A stretch of 8,040 nt of DNA from an uncultured Eubacteriales bacterium (GCA_934447715.1 CAKSER010000056.1:1-8040), one strand, 5' to 3'; counted from the first letter of the stretch, positions 1-6,226 are shown. Numbers and translations are program-made. Notes: a model not told the origin generated them from the letters alone.

Positions 1-360
1 CACGTGGGGCTGCGGTTTTTTCGTGGCTTCTTTAGACGCGGAGCATCCCGGGTGGTGACAGGAGCCGTGCCAAGGGGGTAGCGGTCTTGGCTGTCGACAT
101 TATTTTAGACATGCATAAAAGTCATTCGCAGCGGCATGAGAAAACCGGGGCAGGGGCTTGGCAGAGGTTTTGGTGCTGCGGCGGCACGACGACGGCACAA
201 CGGCGATACGGCGGCACAGTGCGAGACAGTACAGCGACAATCCGGTGACGGCGCGCGACAATTTCGAATAACTTGCATAAAATGAATGTAAAATGTTTAT
301 AAAAAACTTCAAAATCGGGAATTTTCTGAAGAGCTGGGGTAAAAATCACGGTTTTTGCCC
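1..360. other. GC-rich gene-free region upstream of pfk
   Basis: No credible gene is seen on either strand. Frames are short, and the two minus-strand readings here lack any family resemblance. The stretch begins with GGGGCTGCGG followed by six T (7-22), which could be the 3' arm and U-tract of a terminator whose other arm lies outside the window. Positions 179-217 hold degenerate repeats: CGGCGGCAC occurs at 179-187 and 209-217, with a related ACGGCAC at 192-198. A weak inverted repeat pairs 69-74 with 86-91 (GCCAAG/CTTGGC). Composition shifts abruptly from GC-rich to AT-rich near 270-300. No function is assigned. Confidence 0.6.
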
Positions 361-389
361 TTGACTTGTGACGATTTTTGTTGTATCAT
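361..389 (+). promoter_or_regulatory. Sigma-70/SigA-type promoter for pfk
   Basis: A -35 box TTGACT (361-366) is followed by a 17-base spacer and a -10 box TATCAT (384-389). Each hexamer differs from consensus by one base and the spacing is optimal. Transcription would start near 396, giving a leader of about 78 nt that is very AT-rich. The site sits directly upstream of the only + strand gene. Confidence 0.75.
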
Positions 390-456
390 TGGTTTTGAAT
401 ATTGATTTAATTATTTTTTTAATAGCTTTAATAATCTGAGCAAATAAATTTAATCC

Positions 457-473
457 GAGGATGGTTTAAGGTA
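457..473 (+). promoter_or_regulatory. Ribosome binding region of pfk with an ATG-GTT-TAA micro-ORF
   Basis: Two purine-rich stretches precede the pfk start: GAGG at 457-460 (13 bases from the ATG) and AAGG at 468-471 (only 2 bases away). Neither has ideal spacing. Between them lies a two-amino-acid reading frame, ATG GTT TAA (461-469), which abuts the GAGG and ends 4 bases before the real start. The first in-frame ATG with family sequence is still the one at 474, so the start call is not in doubt. Whether the micro-ORF is translated cannot be told. Confidence 0.45.
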
Positions 474-1799
474 ATGGAAAAAAAGACATTTAAAAAAATC
501 GCGATAATTACATCCGGCGGCGACTCGCAGTCTATGAACGCCGCAGTCCGTTCGGTCGTTCTTTCCGCAAAGGCAATGGGCATTGAGGCTGTCGGTATCA
601 ACGAGGGCTATTACGGCATGACTCACATGAGAGAGGACGATTTTATCGACCTCGACATGTACAAGGTCAACAATATTATTTCAAAGGGCGGCACGATTCT
701 GAATTCCGCCCGCTTCCCGGAATTCAAGGAGAAGGAAAATGTTATAAAGGCTGCAGAAAATCTCCGCAGAGCCGGAATTGACGGTCTTATCGCAATCGGC
801 GGCGACGGCTCCTTCAGAGGCGCTGCCGACCTTCTCAATCTCGGCGGAATCCCCTGCATCGGTATTCCGGCAACAATCGACAACGACATTACCGCAACCG
901 ACTATTCTCTCGGCTTTGACACGGCAATGAACGAGACAATGAAGATGGCTGACTGCTTAAGAGACACCTGCAACTCCCACAAGCGCTGCAACATTATCGA
1001 GACAATGGGCAGAGGCGCAGGCTACATAGCTCTTTACACCGGAATCGCAGTAGGTGCAACCGCTGTTATCATTCCCGAGAAGATGGATGGCTTCGACCGT
1101 GACGCGCTTATTAGCAGAATGATCGAAGCAAGAAAGAACGGCGTAAGAAGCTTCCTCATCATGGTATCCGAGGGCGTTCTCTGCGACAGAGACGACGCAA
1201 AGAAGTTCATCGAGCAGCTTAATGCATTCATGAGTGAAAACAAGGATGTATGCTTCGACGAGATCACAGATCAGGACGACAAGGATACGGTAAAGGCAAA
1301 GAAGGCGGCAGCAACAAAGCTTGCAAAGCAGTTCCACCTCACCTTTAACGGCGCATACGGAGAACAGCTCCAGGCAGAAATCGAAAAGAGAAGCAAGGAA
1401 GCCTTTAAGGAAATCTACAAGGAAACCGGAAACGAGGATTTCAACGGCGAATATATAGAGACAAAGTTCGCGCGCTTCGCTCACATAGTAAGAGGCGGAT
1501 CGCCGACATTAAGAGACAGACTGATCGCATCCCAGATGGGCGAGATGGCTGTAAAGGAGCTTGCCGACGGAAAGAGCAACCGCGTTATCTGCGTAAACAA
1601 CGGTCAGCTGAAATCGATCGACTTCAACGACGCAATGCTTGTTGACAAGCTTTACCGCGCATACAACGCAGGCCATCCGGATCAGGCAAAGGTTGACGCA
1701 ATGACCGACGAGCAGAAGGAGATCTACTACAGACGTATCTCCGAAATGAACGACCTTTACGCGCTTGCAAACACATTGAGCGAAATCGGCACAAAATAA
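474..1799 (+). CDS. pfkA: 6-phosphofructokinase, ATP-type, with a large insert
   Basis: Phosphorylates fructose 6-phosphate to fructose 1,6-bisphosphate, the committed step of glycolysis, in the cytoplasm. Family landmarks in order: TSGGD (13-17), GGTILNSARFPEF (72-84), the nucleotide loop GGDG (109-112), PATIDND with the presumed catalytic Asp136 (132-138), MGR (178-180), SEG (232-234) and HIVRGGSP (337-344). Gly112 in GGDG, where pyrophosphate-dependent enzymes have Asp, argues for ATP as phosphoryl donor. The position that is Gly in ATP enzymes and Lys in PPi enzymes is Ala133, so donor choice is slightly less certain than usual. The usual APG of the first loop is SQS (18-20). At 441 residues it is about 120 longer than the E. 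coli enzyme. Between Glu233 and His337 there are 104 residues instead of about 27, a Lys/Glu/Ala-rich, probably helical insert near 250-328. The C-terminus (about 395-441) also extends past the E. coli end. It appears monocistronic, with its own promoter and terminator. Confidence 0.93.
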   Translation: MEKKTFKKIAIITSGGDSQSMNAAVRSVVLSAKAMGIEAVGINEGYYGMTHMREDDFIDLDMYKVNNIISKGGTILNSARFPEFKEKENVIKAAENLRRAGIDGLIAIGGDGSFRGAADLLNLGGIPCIGIPATIDNDITATDYSLGFDTAMNETMKMADCLRDTCNSHKRCNIIETMGRGAGYIALYTGIAVGATAVIIPEKMDGFDRDALISRMIEARKNGVRSFLIMVSEGVLCDRDDAKKFIEQLNAFMSENKDVCFDEITDQDDKDTVKAKKAAATKLAKQFHLTFNGAYGEQLQAEIEKRSKEAFKEIYKETGNEDFNGEYIETKFARFAHIVRGGSPTLRDRLIASQMGEMAVKELADGKSNRVICVNNGQLKSIDFNDAMLVDKLYRAYNAGHPDQAKVDAMTDEQKEIYYRRISEMNDLYALANTLSEIGTK

Positions 1800-1827
1800 G
1801 CAAACTAAAAAAAACAAGACAAAAAGA

Positions 1828-1869
1828 AGAAGCACAGGGATAAAAGATCCTCTGTGCTTCTGTTTTTTT
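1828..1869. terminator. Bidirectional intrinsic terminator between pfk and ktrA
   Basis: A 10-bp arm AGAAGCACAG (1828-1837) pairs with CTGTGCTTCT (1852-1861). The stem continues as GGAT/ATCC (1838-1841 with 1847-1850) across a one-base bulge and closes on a 5-nt loop. For + transcripts it is followed by GT7 (1862-1869). For minus transcripts the A-rich run at 1821-1825 and the A-tract near 1807-1814 supply U residues. It can therefore end both pfk and the convergent cotH-ktrB-ktrA transcript. Confidence 0.9.
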
Positions 1870-1887
1870 GCCGGTTATTTGCTTTTG

Positions 1888-1948
1888 CCGTTGCATGCTT
1901 TGCACGGATGAGCGTAGCCTCAACAGCTTGCTATTCAAGCTTTTGAGG
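1888..1948. other. Two stem-loops in the 3' region of the ktr transcript
   Basis: The larger stem pairs CCTCAACAGCTTG (1918-1930) with CAAGCTTTTGAGG (1936-1948): 13 positions with one C-T mismatch and a 5-nt loop. It lies 3 bases beyond the ktrA stop codon. A smaller stem pairs 1888-1895 with 1901-1907 (CCGT-GCA/TGCACGG with one bulged T). Neither is followed by a U-tract on either strand, so they are not simple terminators. In the minus-strand transcript they would precede the real terminator, giving three consecutive hairpins. They could protect the 3' end or be a decayed palindromic repeat. Confidence 0.55.
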
Positions 1949-1951
1949 ATA

Positions 1952-2593
1952 TCATTTTACGATCTTTTTTATATCGGAAATCTGTCCCATCACCATAATA
2001 TGCTCATCCTTTTTCAGAACGTAATCCGCCGAGGGGGTAAAGACCTTATCGCCGGATTTTGCAACAAGGATATTCATATTATATCTCGATCTGAAATCGA
2101 GATCCTTTAGGCTTTTGCCTATCCACTGGGAAATCGGCTCGATCTCGCAGATGACATATCCGCGCTCCAGCTCGATACAGTCGAAAATGTTGTCCGAGCT
2201 TTCGGTCATCGCAATCCGTGCCGCCATCTGAAAATCCGGATAGATTATCTTATCGGCACCGTTGCGGAGAAGAAATTTCGCCTGAACATCCTCATCCACC
2301 TTGCTGAACACCTTTTTTGCACCAAGCTCCTTTAAAAGGCTTGTTATCTGCAGATTGGCAAGAAAATTTTCCGCCATGCAGACAAAGCAGGCATCAAAGC
2401 TTTCCACGCCGAGCTCTCTTAACGTTTCCTCCTTTGTGCAGTCCCCGATCTTTGCCGAGATATCGTAGGACAGCAGATCCTCGATTGCCTTCTCGTTTGA
2501 ATCGACTATCATAATCTCGCACCTTTCGGCAGACAGCGCTCTTGCAAGATGATGTCCGAAGCTTCCCATTCCGATTATCAAAAATGATTTCAT
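1952..2593 (-). CDS. ktrA: KtrA/TrkA-type potassium uptake regulatory subunit (RCK protein)
   Basis: Cytoplasmic gating-ring subunit of a Ktr potassium transporter. Family members form an octameric ring that binds ATP/ADP or NAD(H) and opens the KtrB channel. The N-terminal RCK/Rossmann domain (about 1-135) shows the nucleotide loop GMGSFG (8-13), an acidic end of the second strand at Asp31, GDCT (50-53) and NGADKIIYP (111-119). The C-terminal RCK_C domain (about 145-210) contains WIGKSLKDLDFR and KKDEHIMVMG. In Ktr proteins this domain can bind c-di-AMP, but whether this one does is unknown. At 213 residues with a single RCK unit it fits KtrA rather than the double-length TrkA of proteobacteria. 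The start is supported by a strong AAGAGGAAG site (2601-2609), 7 bases from the ATG. It follows ktrB by 86 bases on the same strand with no clear promoter between. Confidence 0.93.
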   Translation of the reverse strand: MKSFLIIGMGSFGHHLARALSAERCEIMIVDSNEKAIEDLLSYDISAKIGDCTKEETLRELGVESFDACFVCMAENFLANLQITSLLKELGAKKVFSKVDEDVQAKFLLRNGADKIIYPDFQMAARIAMTESSDNIFDCIELERGYVICEIEPISQWIGKSLKDLDFRSRYNMNILVAKSGDKVFTPSADYVLKKDEHIMVMGQISDIKKIVK

Positions 2594-2665
2594 CTTATAT
2601 CTTCCTCTTCATTATTTATGCTCTTTTGTTCTTTTACTGTTCGCTTTTTCGGTTCTGTTTACCTT

Positions 2666-2679
2666 TACATTGCAATGTA
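2666..2679. repeat. 14-bp perfect palindrome between ktrB and ktrA
   Basis: TACATTGCAATGTA is its own reverse complement and sits immediately after the ktrB stop codon. As RNA it could form a 5-bp stem with a 4-nt loop, which is weak. As DNA it is a compact dyad of operator size. No U-tract follows, so it is not a terminator. Function is unknown. Confidence 0.5.
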
Positions 2680-4011
2680 TCAGCCGATTGTGATTTTACC
2701 CTTCGGATACTTGACATTGCCTGCCCCCTTCTTTTCAAGCAGGGCAAGGGCAAACGAAATACTTCCGACTCTTCCGCAATACATGAGGAACATCACAATA
2801 TACTTCGATGCCGCAGCAAGCGATCTCGTAATCCCTGTCGTCATTCCGACCGTTCCGATTGCCGAGAAGGCCTCGAACATCAGATCTATTACGTTAATAT
2901 CCTGAATCATGCAGATTGCAAGCGTTCCGCCGAGCGCCAGCGTCAGGTTTACGACAAAGATCGTCGCCGCCTTGCCAAGGTCGCTCTGATCTATCTCTCT
3001 TCCGAAAGCAACCGTGCCGGGAAGCCTCCTCATCCGCGCCGCCATATTTATAAACAGGATTGCAACCGTCGTGGTCTTTATTCCTCCGGCGGTCGATCCG
3101 GGGCTGCCTCCGACAAACATCAAAATAACCATAAGCAGCTTTGTGCCGCCGGTGTATTTTGCAATGTCGGTAGTGTTAAAGCCGGCGGTTCTTGTCGTGA
3201 CCGATGCAAAAAGCGAGCTTAAAATCCTTTCGCCGAGCGGCATGCCGGAAAAGCCGCCTCTTTCAAGGAAGAAAACAAGTATTGCACCCCCGAAGGTGAG
3301 TATAAACGAGGTTACCAGCACAAGCTTTGTATGAAGCTCGAGCTTTTTGAAGTTGAATTTCTTTGCGATCAGGTCGTCCCACACAAGAAATCCGATTCCG
3401 CCGATCGTAATCAGCAGCATCACCGTAATGCTCACAAGCGCGTCGCCGCTGTATGCTATAAGCGAGGCAAATTCCCCGTCTCTTGCACCCATAAGATCAA
3501 ATCCGGCATTGCAGAACGCCGAAATCGAGTGGAAGACCGAATACCAGATTCCCTTCCCGACACCGAATTCCGGAATGAATCTGATCGAAAGAAGCAGCGC
3601 TCCTGCCGTCTCGACAATCACCGTTCCGAGCAGGATCTTGTTTGTCATCTTTAAAATTCCGCCTACATGCGACTGATTGAGGCTCTCGACCATGATCTCA
3701 CGCTCTCTTAATCCGATTTTGTGCTTTATCAGCTTGAAAAACAGCGTCGCGACCGTCATAAAGCCGAGACCGCCGATCTGGATAAGTATAATTATTACCG
3801 CCTGGCCGAACGAGGAGAAGTAGGTTGCCGTATCCCTTACGACAAGCCCGGTGACGCAGGAGGCACTGACCGCGGTAAACAGTGCATCGTTAAACGTGGC
3901 GCCGCTTCTGTCGGCGGTCGATATCGGCAGCATCAAAAGCAGAGCTCCGATAATTATCATAAGAAAATATCCGAGCGCAATGACCTGCAGATGTGTAATT
4001 CTTTTTTTCAT
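2680..4011 (-). CDS. ktrB: KtrB/TrkH-family potassium channel-like transporter subunit
   Basis: Membrane-embedded ion-conducting subunit for potassium uptake, gated by the RCK partner encoded next to it. The four-fold M1-P-M2 repeat is visible through its selectivity-filter glycines: CVTGLVV (52-58, Gly55), FCNAGFD (166-172, Gly170), TTRTAGFN (272-279, Gly277) and IGTVGMTT (385-392, Gly389). The intramembrane gate loop of the third M2 helix is at 299-315 (FVGGSPGSTAGGIKTTT, Lys312). All four filters and the gate are intact, and the 443-residue length matches KtrB. No other in-frame start exists upstream, since a TAG stands three codons before the ATG. The Shine-Dalgarno site is poor: GGGG (4024-4027) is 12 bases from the ATG, and AAAGGAAAGG (4032-4041) is 20 bases away and overlaps the cotH stop. 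Translation may depend on cotH, 28 bases upstream. KtrB is Na+-stimulated in studied Bacillota; that is family knowledge only. Confidence 0.94.
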   Translation of the reverse strand: MKKRITHLQVIALGYFLMIIIGALLLMLPISTADRSGATFNDALFTAVSASCVTGLVVRDTATYFSSFGQAVIIILIQIGGLGFMTVATLFFKLIKHKIGLREREIMVESLNQSHVGGILKMTNKILLGTVIVETAGALLLSIRFIPEFGVGKGIWYSVFHSISAFCNAGFDLMGARDGEFASLIAYSGDALVSITVMLLITIGGIGFLVWDDLIAKKFNFKKLELHTKLVLVTSFILTFGGAILVFFLERGGFSGMPLGERILSSLFASVTTRTAGFNTTDIAKYTGGTKLLMVILMFVGGSPGSTAGGIKTTTVAILFINMAARMRRLPGTVAFGREIDQSDLGKAATIFVVNLTLALGGTLAICMIQDINVIDLMFEAFSAIGTVGMTTGITRSLAAASKYIVMFLMYCGRVGSISFALALLEKKGAGNVKYPKGKITIG

Positions 4012-4039
4012 TTTATTATTCTACCCCGTTGCCTTTCCT

Positions 4040-5986
4040 TTAGGTTCTGTCTGCATCCGTTTTCTTCTGCTCCGTCTTATTTTGGCTCGTGGTTTTTTCT
4101 GCCGCTTCCTTTTCTGCTTTTTCCTTTGCTTCCTTTGCTTCTTTTTCCGCCTTTTCCGCCATGATTTTATCCCTGTTTTCAAGCATCGAAAGAAGCTTTT
4201 CCTCGCTTATGTTGTTTTCGATGAAATTCCATCTTTTTAGGATAAAATCTCTTAGATATTTAATCTGAAGCTCGTAGGTCGGGTATTTTTTTACAATCGA
4301 CGGCTCGCATCCGACAACTCGGTTAAGAATATCCCAGCGCTTGAAGTTATACTCAGCCGAGCCTTCTATTTTTTCTGAAAGCTCATTGATTGTGCTGTCC
4401 GCAGCAGAAAGCAGCTTGTCCTTTACCTCGTTCCACCTTGTTCTGAGCCGCTCTCTGAAATCCGGGTCCTTCATCAGATAGACAAGCCAGTTGTCCTTTA
4501 TATATCCCTTGTCCTGGCTCAGGCTTGCCCAGGCGTTATAATTTCCGTGATCCGCCCACATGTTGCCGAACGCGGTATCAAAATCCCACACCGGGCCCAT
4601 CACAAGCTTGCCGCCTGCATCCTTTGTAAAGAAGCAGCTGCGCCTGAAGCACGCGTCAAGATTGTATGTAAGCTCTGTTAAAATCAGCCAGTCGACAACC
4701 GAGTCGACATCGATAAGCTTTTCGTAATCTCCGCCGGAGACTATCGCGTCCTCGACGCTCTGCATGTATTTGTGGATATAATATGTCCTGTCCGGGTTCC
4801 TTTCGTCCTCGTCCGGGAACTCGATTGCAAGGAATTTGAGCATATTAAGATGAAAATAATCGTAGTCTACACGGTCATCCTCTTTTTTTCCGCCCATTTC
4901 GATAAGAAAACCGCAGTCGACACCCTTGCCGGTCTTGATCTTGACTCTGCCGCTTGTGACCTCGACCTTTTCACCGATAGTATACACCCCGATATAATCG
5001 CCGTTCAAAAAGACATCCACCGGCTGCATTTCTGCTGTAAAATCAAAGCCGAGGCAGTCGGAAAGCGCCATTGCGACATTATTTCTGATCAGCGACTTGT
5101 CGATATAGTTTGCAAGAAGCACCCAGCGCTTTGCCGCCGTCATTCCGAGAACCGGAGTTTTCGTTTCAAATTTGATCTGATACGGTTTCTTTTCCCATGA
5201 CCAGGTCGAATTGCCTCTGCCGCGGATCTTGATTTTTGTCTCCGAAACAGAGGAAAAGCCCGGAACATGCTCGGAATTTATTCTGACCCTTGCATTTTCA
5301 TATTCGGTTTTCGAGGCAACCTCCTTATTGCTGTCGACATTTATAATTACAACCGGCAGCTTTGTCGGAACATAGTTTGTCACGACCTTATATGTAACGC
5401 TTTTTCCGGTTTTCCTTTTCCCCTCATATACCGTTATGCTGCATCCGTCCTTATAAAGAAGATTGACGGTTCCGTCCGAATTAAGGCAGTCAGAGGAAAA
5501 ACTGTATTCGCCCTTATTTGTCACAACAGACAGCCTTGCAGCTCTTAAAAGCGCCGGATCGAGAACGCATTTTACGGTTTCGGTAATCGTATTTCCGCTG
5601 ATTTTATACGTTATATCCTCTGTCAGATTGGCGTTGTCCTTCATTAAAAGCTTAAACGACTTTATTTTGAGCTTTCCGTCATTTTCGTCAGGATCCGGAG
5701 GCGTCGGAGGATCAACGTCATCTGTTTCGGGGGCATCCGGCTCTGTTGTCTGCTGCGCCGAATCGGTTTCGGTCTGATGTGGGGTGCTGTCCTCTGTGTC
5801 GGGATATGTCTCTGTGCCGGGATATGTCTCGGTACCCGAATATGAGGTTTCAACGCCGGTGGTTTCAGCTCCTTTGTCTTCACCCTGTCGGCTGCTCATG
5901 ATATGCCATCCGGCAAGTATTGCCGCCGCGGCAAAAATTACAATTCCGACTGCCGGCAGCAGTATTTTTTTTAAATTCATCTTCAT
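4040..5986 (-). CDS. CotH-family membrane-anchored protein (putative atypical kinase)
   Basis: CotH of Bacillus is an atypical protein kinase that phosphorylates spore-coat proteins; relatives are widespread as surface proteins with unknown targets. Layout: a short basic start and one hydrophobic segment (about 8-28), predicting an uncleaved anchor with the rest outside the membrane; a Thr/Glu/Asp/Pro-rich linker (about 35-104) with the repeat GTETYPGTETYP (51-62); a possible beta-rich domain (about 105-215); and the CotH region (about 230-590). Supporting motifs are IKIRGRGNSTWSWEKKPYQIKF (split at 252-262 and 263-273), ANYIDKSLIRN (292-302), DACFRRSCFFTKD (444-456) and GPVWDFDTAFGN (464-475). 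The WDFD acidic pair is the expected metal/ATP site and is intact. The tail (about 605-648) is a Lys/Glu/Ala-rich probable helix. The ATG at 5986 is preferred over the one two codons later because AAGGA (5996-6000) is 9 bases away. It is first in a likely operon with ktrB and ktrA. Substrate and any role in sporulation are unknown. Confidence 0.88.
   Translation of the reverse strand: MKMNLKKILLPAVGIVIFAAAAILAGWHIMSSRQGEDKGAETTGVETSYSGTETYPGTETYPDTEDSTPHQTETDSAQQTTEPDAPETDDVDPPTPPDPDENDGKLKIKSFKLLMKDNANLTEDITYKISGNTITETVKCVLDPALLRAARLSVVTNKGEYSFSSDCLNSDGTVNLLYKDGCSITVYEGKRKTGKSVTYKVVTNYVPTKLPVVIINVDSNKEVASKTEYENARVRINSEHVPGFSSVSETKIKIRGRGNSTWSWEKKPYQIKFETKTPVLGMTAAKRWVLLANYIDKSLIRNNVAMALSDCLGFDFTAEMQPVDVFLNGDYIGVYTIGEKVEVTSGRVKIKTGKGVDCGFLIEMGGKKEDDRVDYDYFHLNMLKFLAIEFPDEDERNPDRTYYIHKYMQSVEDAIVSGGDYEKLIDVDSVVDWLILTELTYNLDACFRRSCFFTKDAGGKLVMGPVWDFDTAFGNMWADHGNYNAWASLSQDKGYIKDNWLVYLMKDPDFRERLRTRWNEVKDKLLSAADSTINELSEKIEGSAEYNFKRWDILNRVVGCEPSIVKKYPTYELQIKYLRDFILKRWNFIENNISEEKLLSMLENRDKIMAEKAEKEAKEAKEKAEKEAAEKTTSQNKTEQKKTDADRT
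5800..5835 (-). repeat. 18-bp tandem duplication coding for GTETYP repeats
   Basis: Two adjacent 18-base units (5800-5817 and 5818-5835, + strand unit beginning CGGGATATGTCTC) match at 16 of 18 positions. A decayed third unit appears to follow from 5836. The in-frame unit encodes GTETYP in the linker of the CotH-family protein. Slippage here would lengthen or shorten the linker by six residues without breaking the frame. Confidence 0.8.
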
Positions 5987-6142
5987 GTTATTTTTTCCTT
6001 ACGACAGATTTAGGGACGTATACACTATATACCGCGTCCGCCGGTCGGCAGGCTGCCTCTCAACTTTATCTGAGTTCGGTGCAAAGCGCCGAACTTGCAA
6101 AACGCGGAAAACTTTACTTAAACTTCGTACAGATTATATACC
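5987..6142 (-). promoter_or_regulatory. Structured 5' leader of the cotH-ktrB-ktrA transcript
   Basis: With the promoter at 6149-6177, transcription should begin near 6142, leaving a leader of about 155 nt. It contains two hairpins. One pairs 6073-6082 with 6086-6095 (AGTTCGGTGC/GCGCCGAACT on the + strand, one G-U type pair, 3-nt loop). The other, just upstream of the ribosome binding site, pairs GGAC (6014-6017) and GTATA (6018-6022) with TATAC (6028-6032) and GTCC (6036-6039) across a 3-nt bulge. No U-tract follows either, so control, if any, would act on translation or stability. I do not recognise a known riboswitch class. Confidence 0.5.
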
Positions 6143-6146
6143 GCGT
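6026..6146 (-). repeat. Pair of 12-bp direct repeats flanking the cotH leader
   Basis: ACGCGGTATATA (minus strand) occurs exactly at 6135-6146, over the predicted transcription start, and again at 6026-6037, inside the ribosome-proximal hairpin. The copies lie 109 bases apart in the same orientation. They could be regulator sites or remnants of a local duplication. ACAGATT also recurs near both (6004-6010 and 6129-6135). Confidence 0.5.
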
Positions 6147-6148
6147 TT

Positions 6149-6177
6149 ATTATACATCATCAAGTCACGAAATTCAA
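6149..6177 (-). promoter_or_regulatory. SigA-type promoter for cotH-ktrB-ktrA
   Basis: On the minus strand a -35 box TTGAAT (6177-6172) is followed by exactly 17 bases and a perfect -10 box TATAAT (6154-6149). The predicted start is near 6142. A second TATAAT (6138-6133) lies just downstream, with TTGATG (6163-6158) at a less favourable 19-base spacing, and could give a secondary start. The vegetative-type boxes argue against strictly sporulation-specific expression. Confidence 0.8.
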
Positions 6178-6181
6178 TAGC

Positions 6182-6226
6182 AAAAGGCTTCGCGCATTTC
6201 CGTTCGGAAAAGCATGAAGCCCTTTT
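6182..6226 (-). terminator. Probable terminator downstream of jag
   Basis: GGCTTC (6186-6191) pairs with GAAGCC (6216-6221). Inside, GC pairs with GC and TTTCCG (6197-6202) pairs with CGGAAA (6205-6210), forming a long interrupted stem. Flanking AAAA (6182-6185) and TTTT (6223-6226) extend it or supply the U-tract. Read on the minus strand, the stem is followed by TTTTGCT, a short U-tract, and it lies between jag and the cotH promoter, where a terminator is expected. It could also stop + strand read-through. Confidence 0.65.

Noticed and set aside
179..217. CRISPR-like array
   Set aside because: The repeats are only 7-9 bases, irregularly spaced and few, with no spacers of constant length and no cas genes.
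100..349. Minus-strand small frames in the left spacer (70 and 75 codons)
   Set aside because: The two overlap in different frames, have Arg/Ser/Pro-rich compositions from GC-rich repeats, and lack family signals.
957..1484. 175-residue minus-strand frame inside pfk
   Set aside because: Antisense to a clearly real gene and rich in Cys/Leu/Val, as expected from reversed codons; no ribosome site or family motif recognised.
474..1799. Pyrophosphate-dependent phosphofructokinase
   Set aside because: PPi enzymes carry GGDD and PKTIDND; this protein has GGDG and PATIDND. The ATP type is the better reading.
2542..3222. 226-residue + strand frame over ktrA/ktrB
   Set aside because: It lies antisense to ktrA's 5' end and the C-terminal half of ktrB, shows no family resemblance, and has skewed composition typical of an antisense frame.
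5987..6142. ydaO-type c-di-AMP riboswitch in the cotH-ktr leader
   Set aside because: Considered because ydaO elements often precede ktr genes, but the conserved purine-rich core segments of that class are not recognisable here. Also no match seen to c-di-GMP, M-box or guanidine classes.
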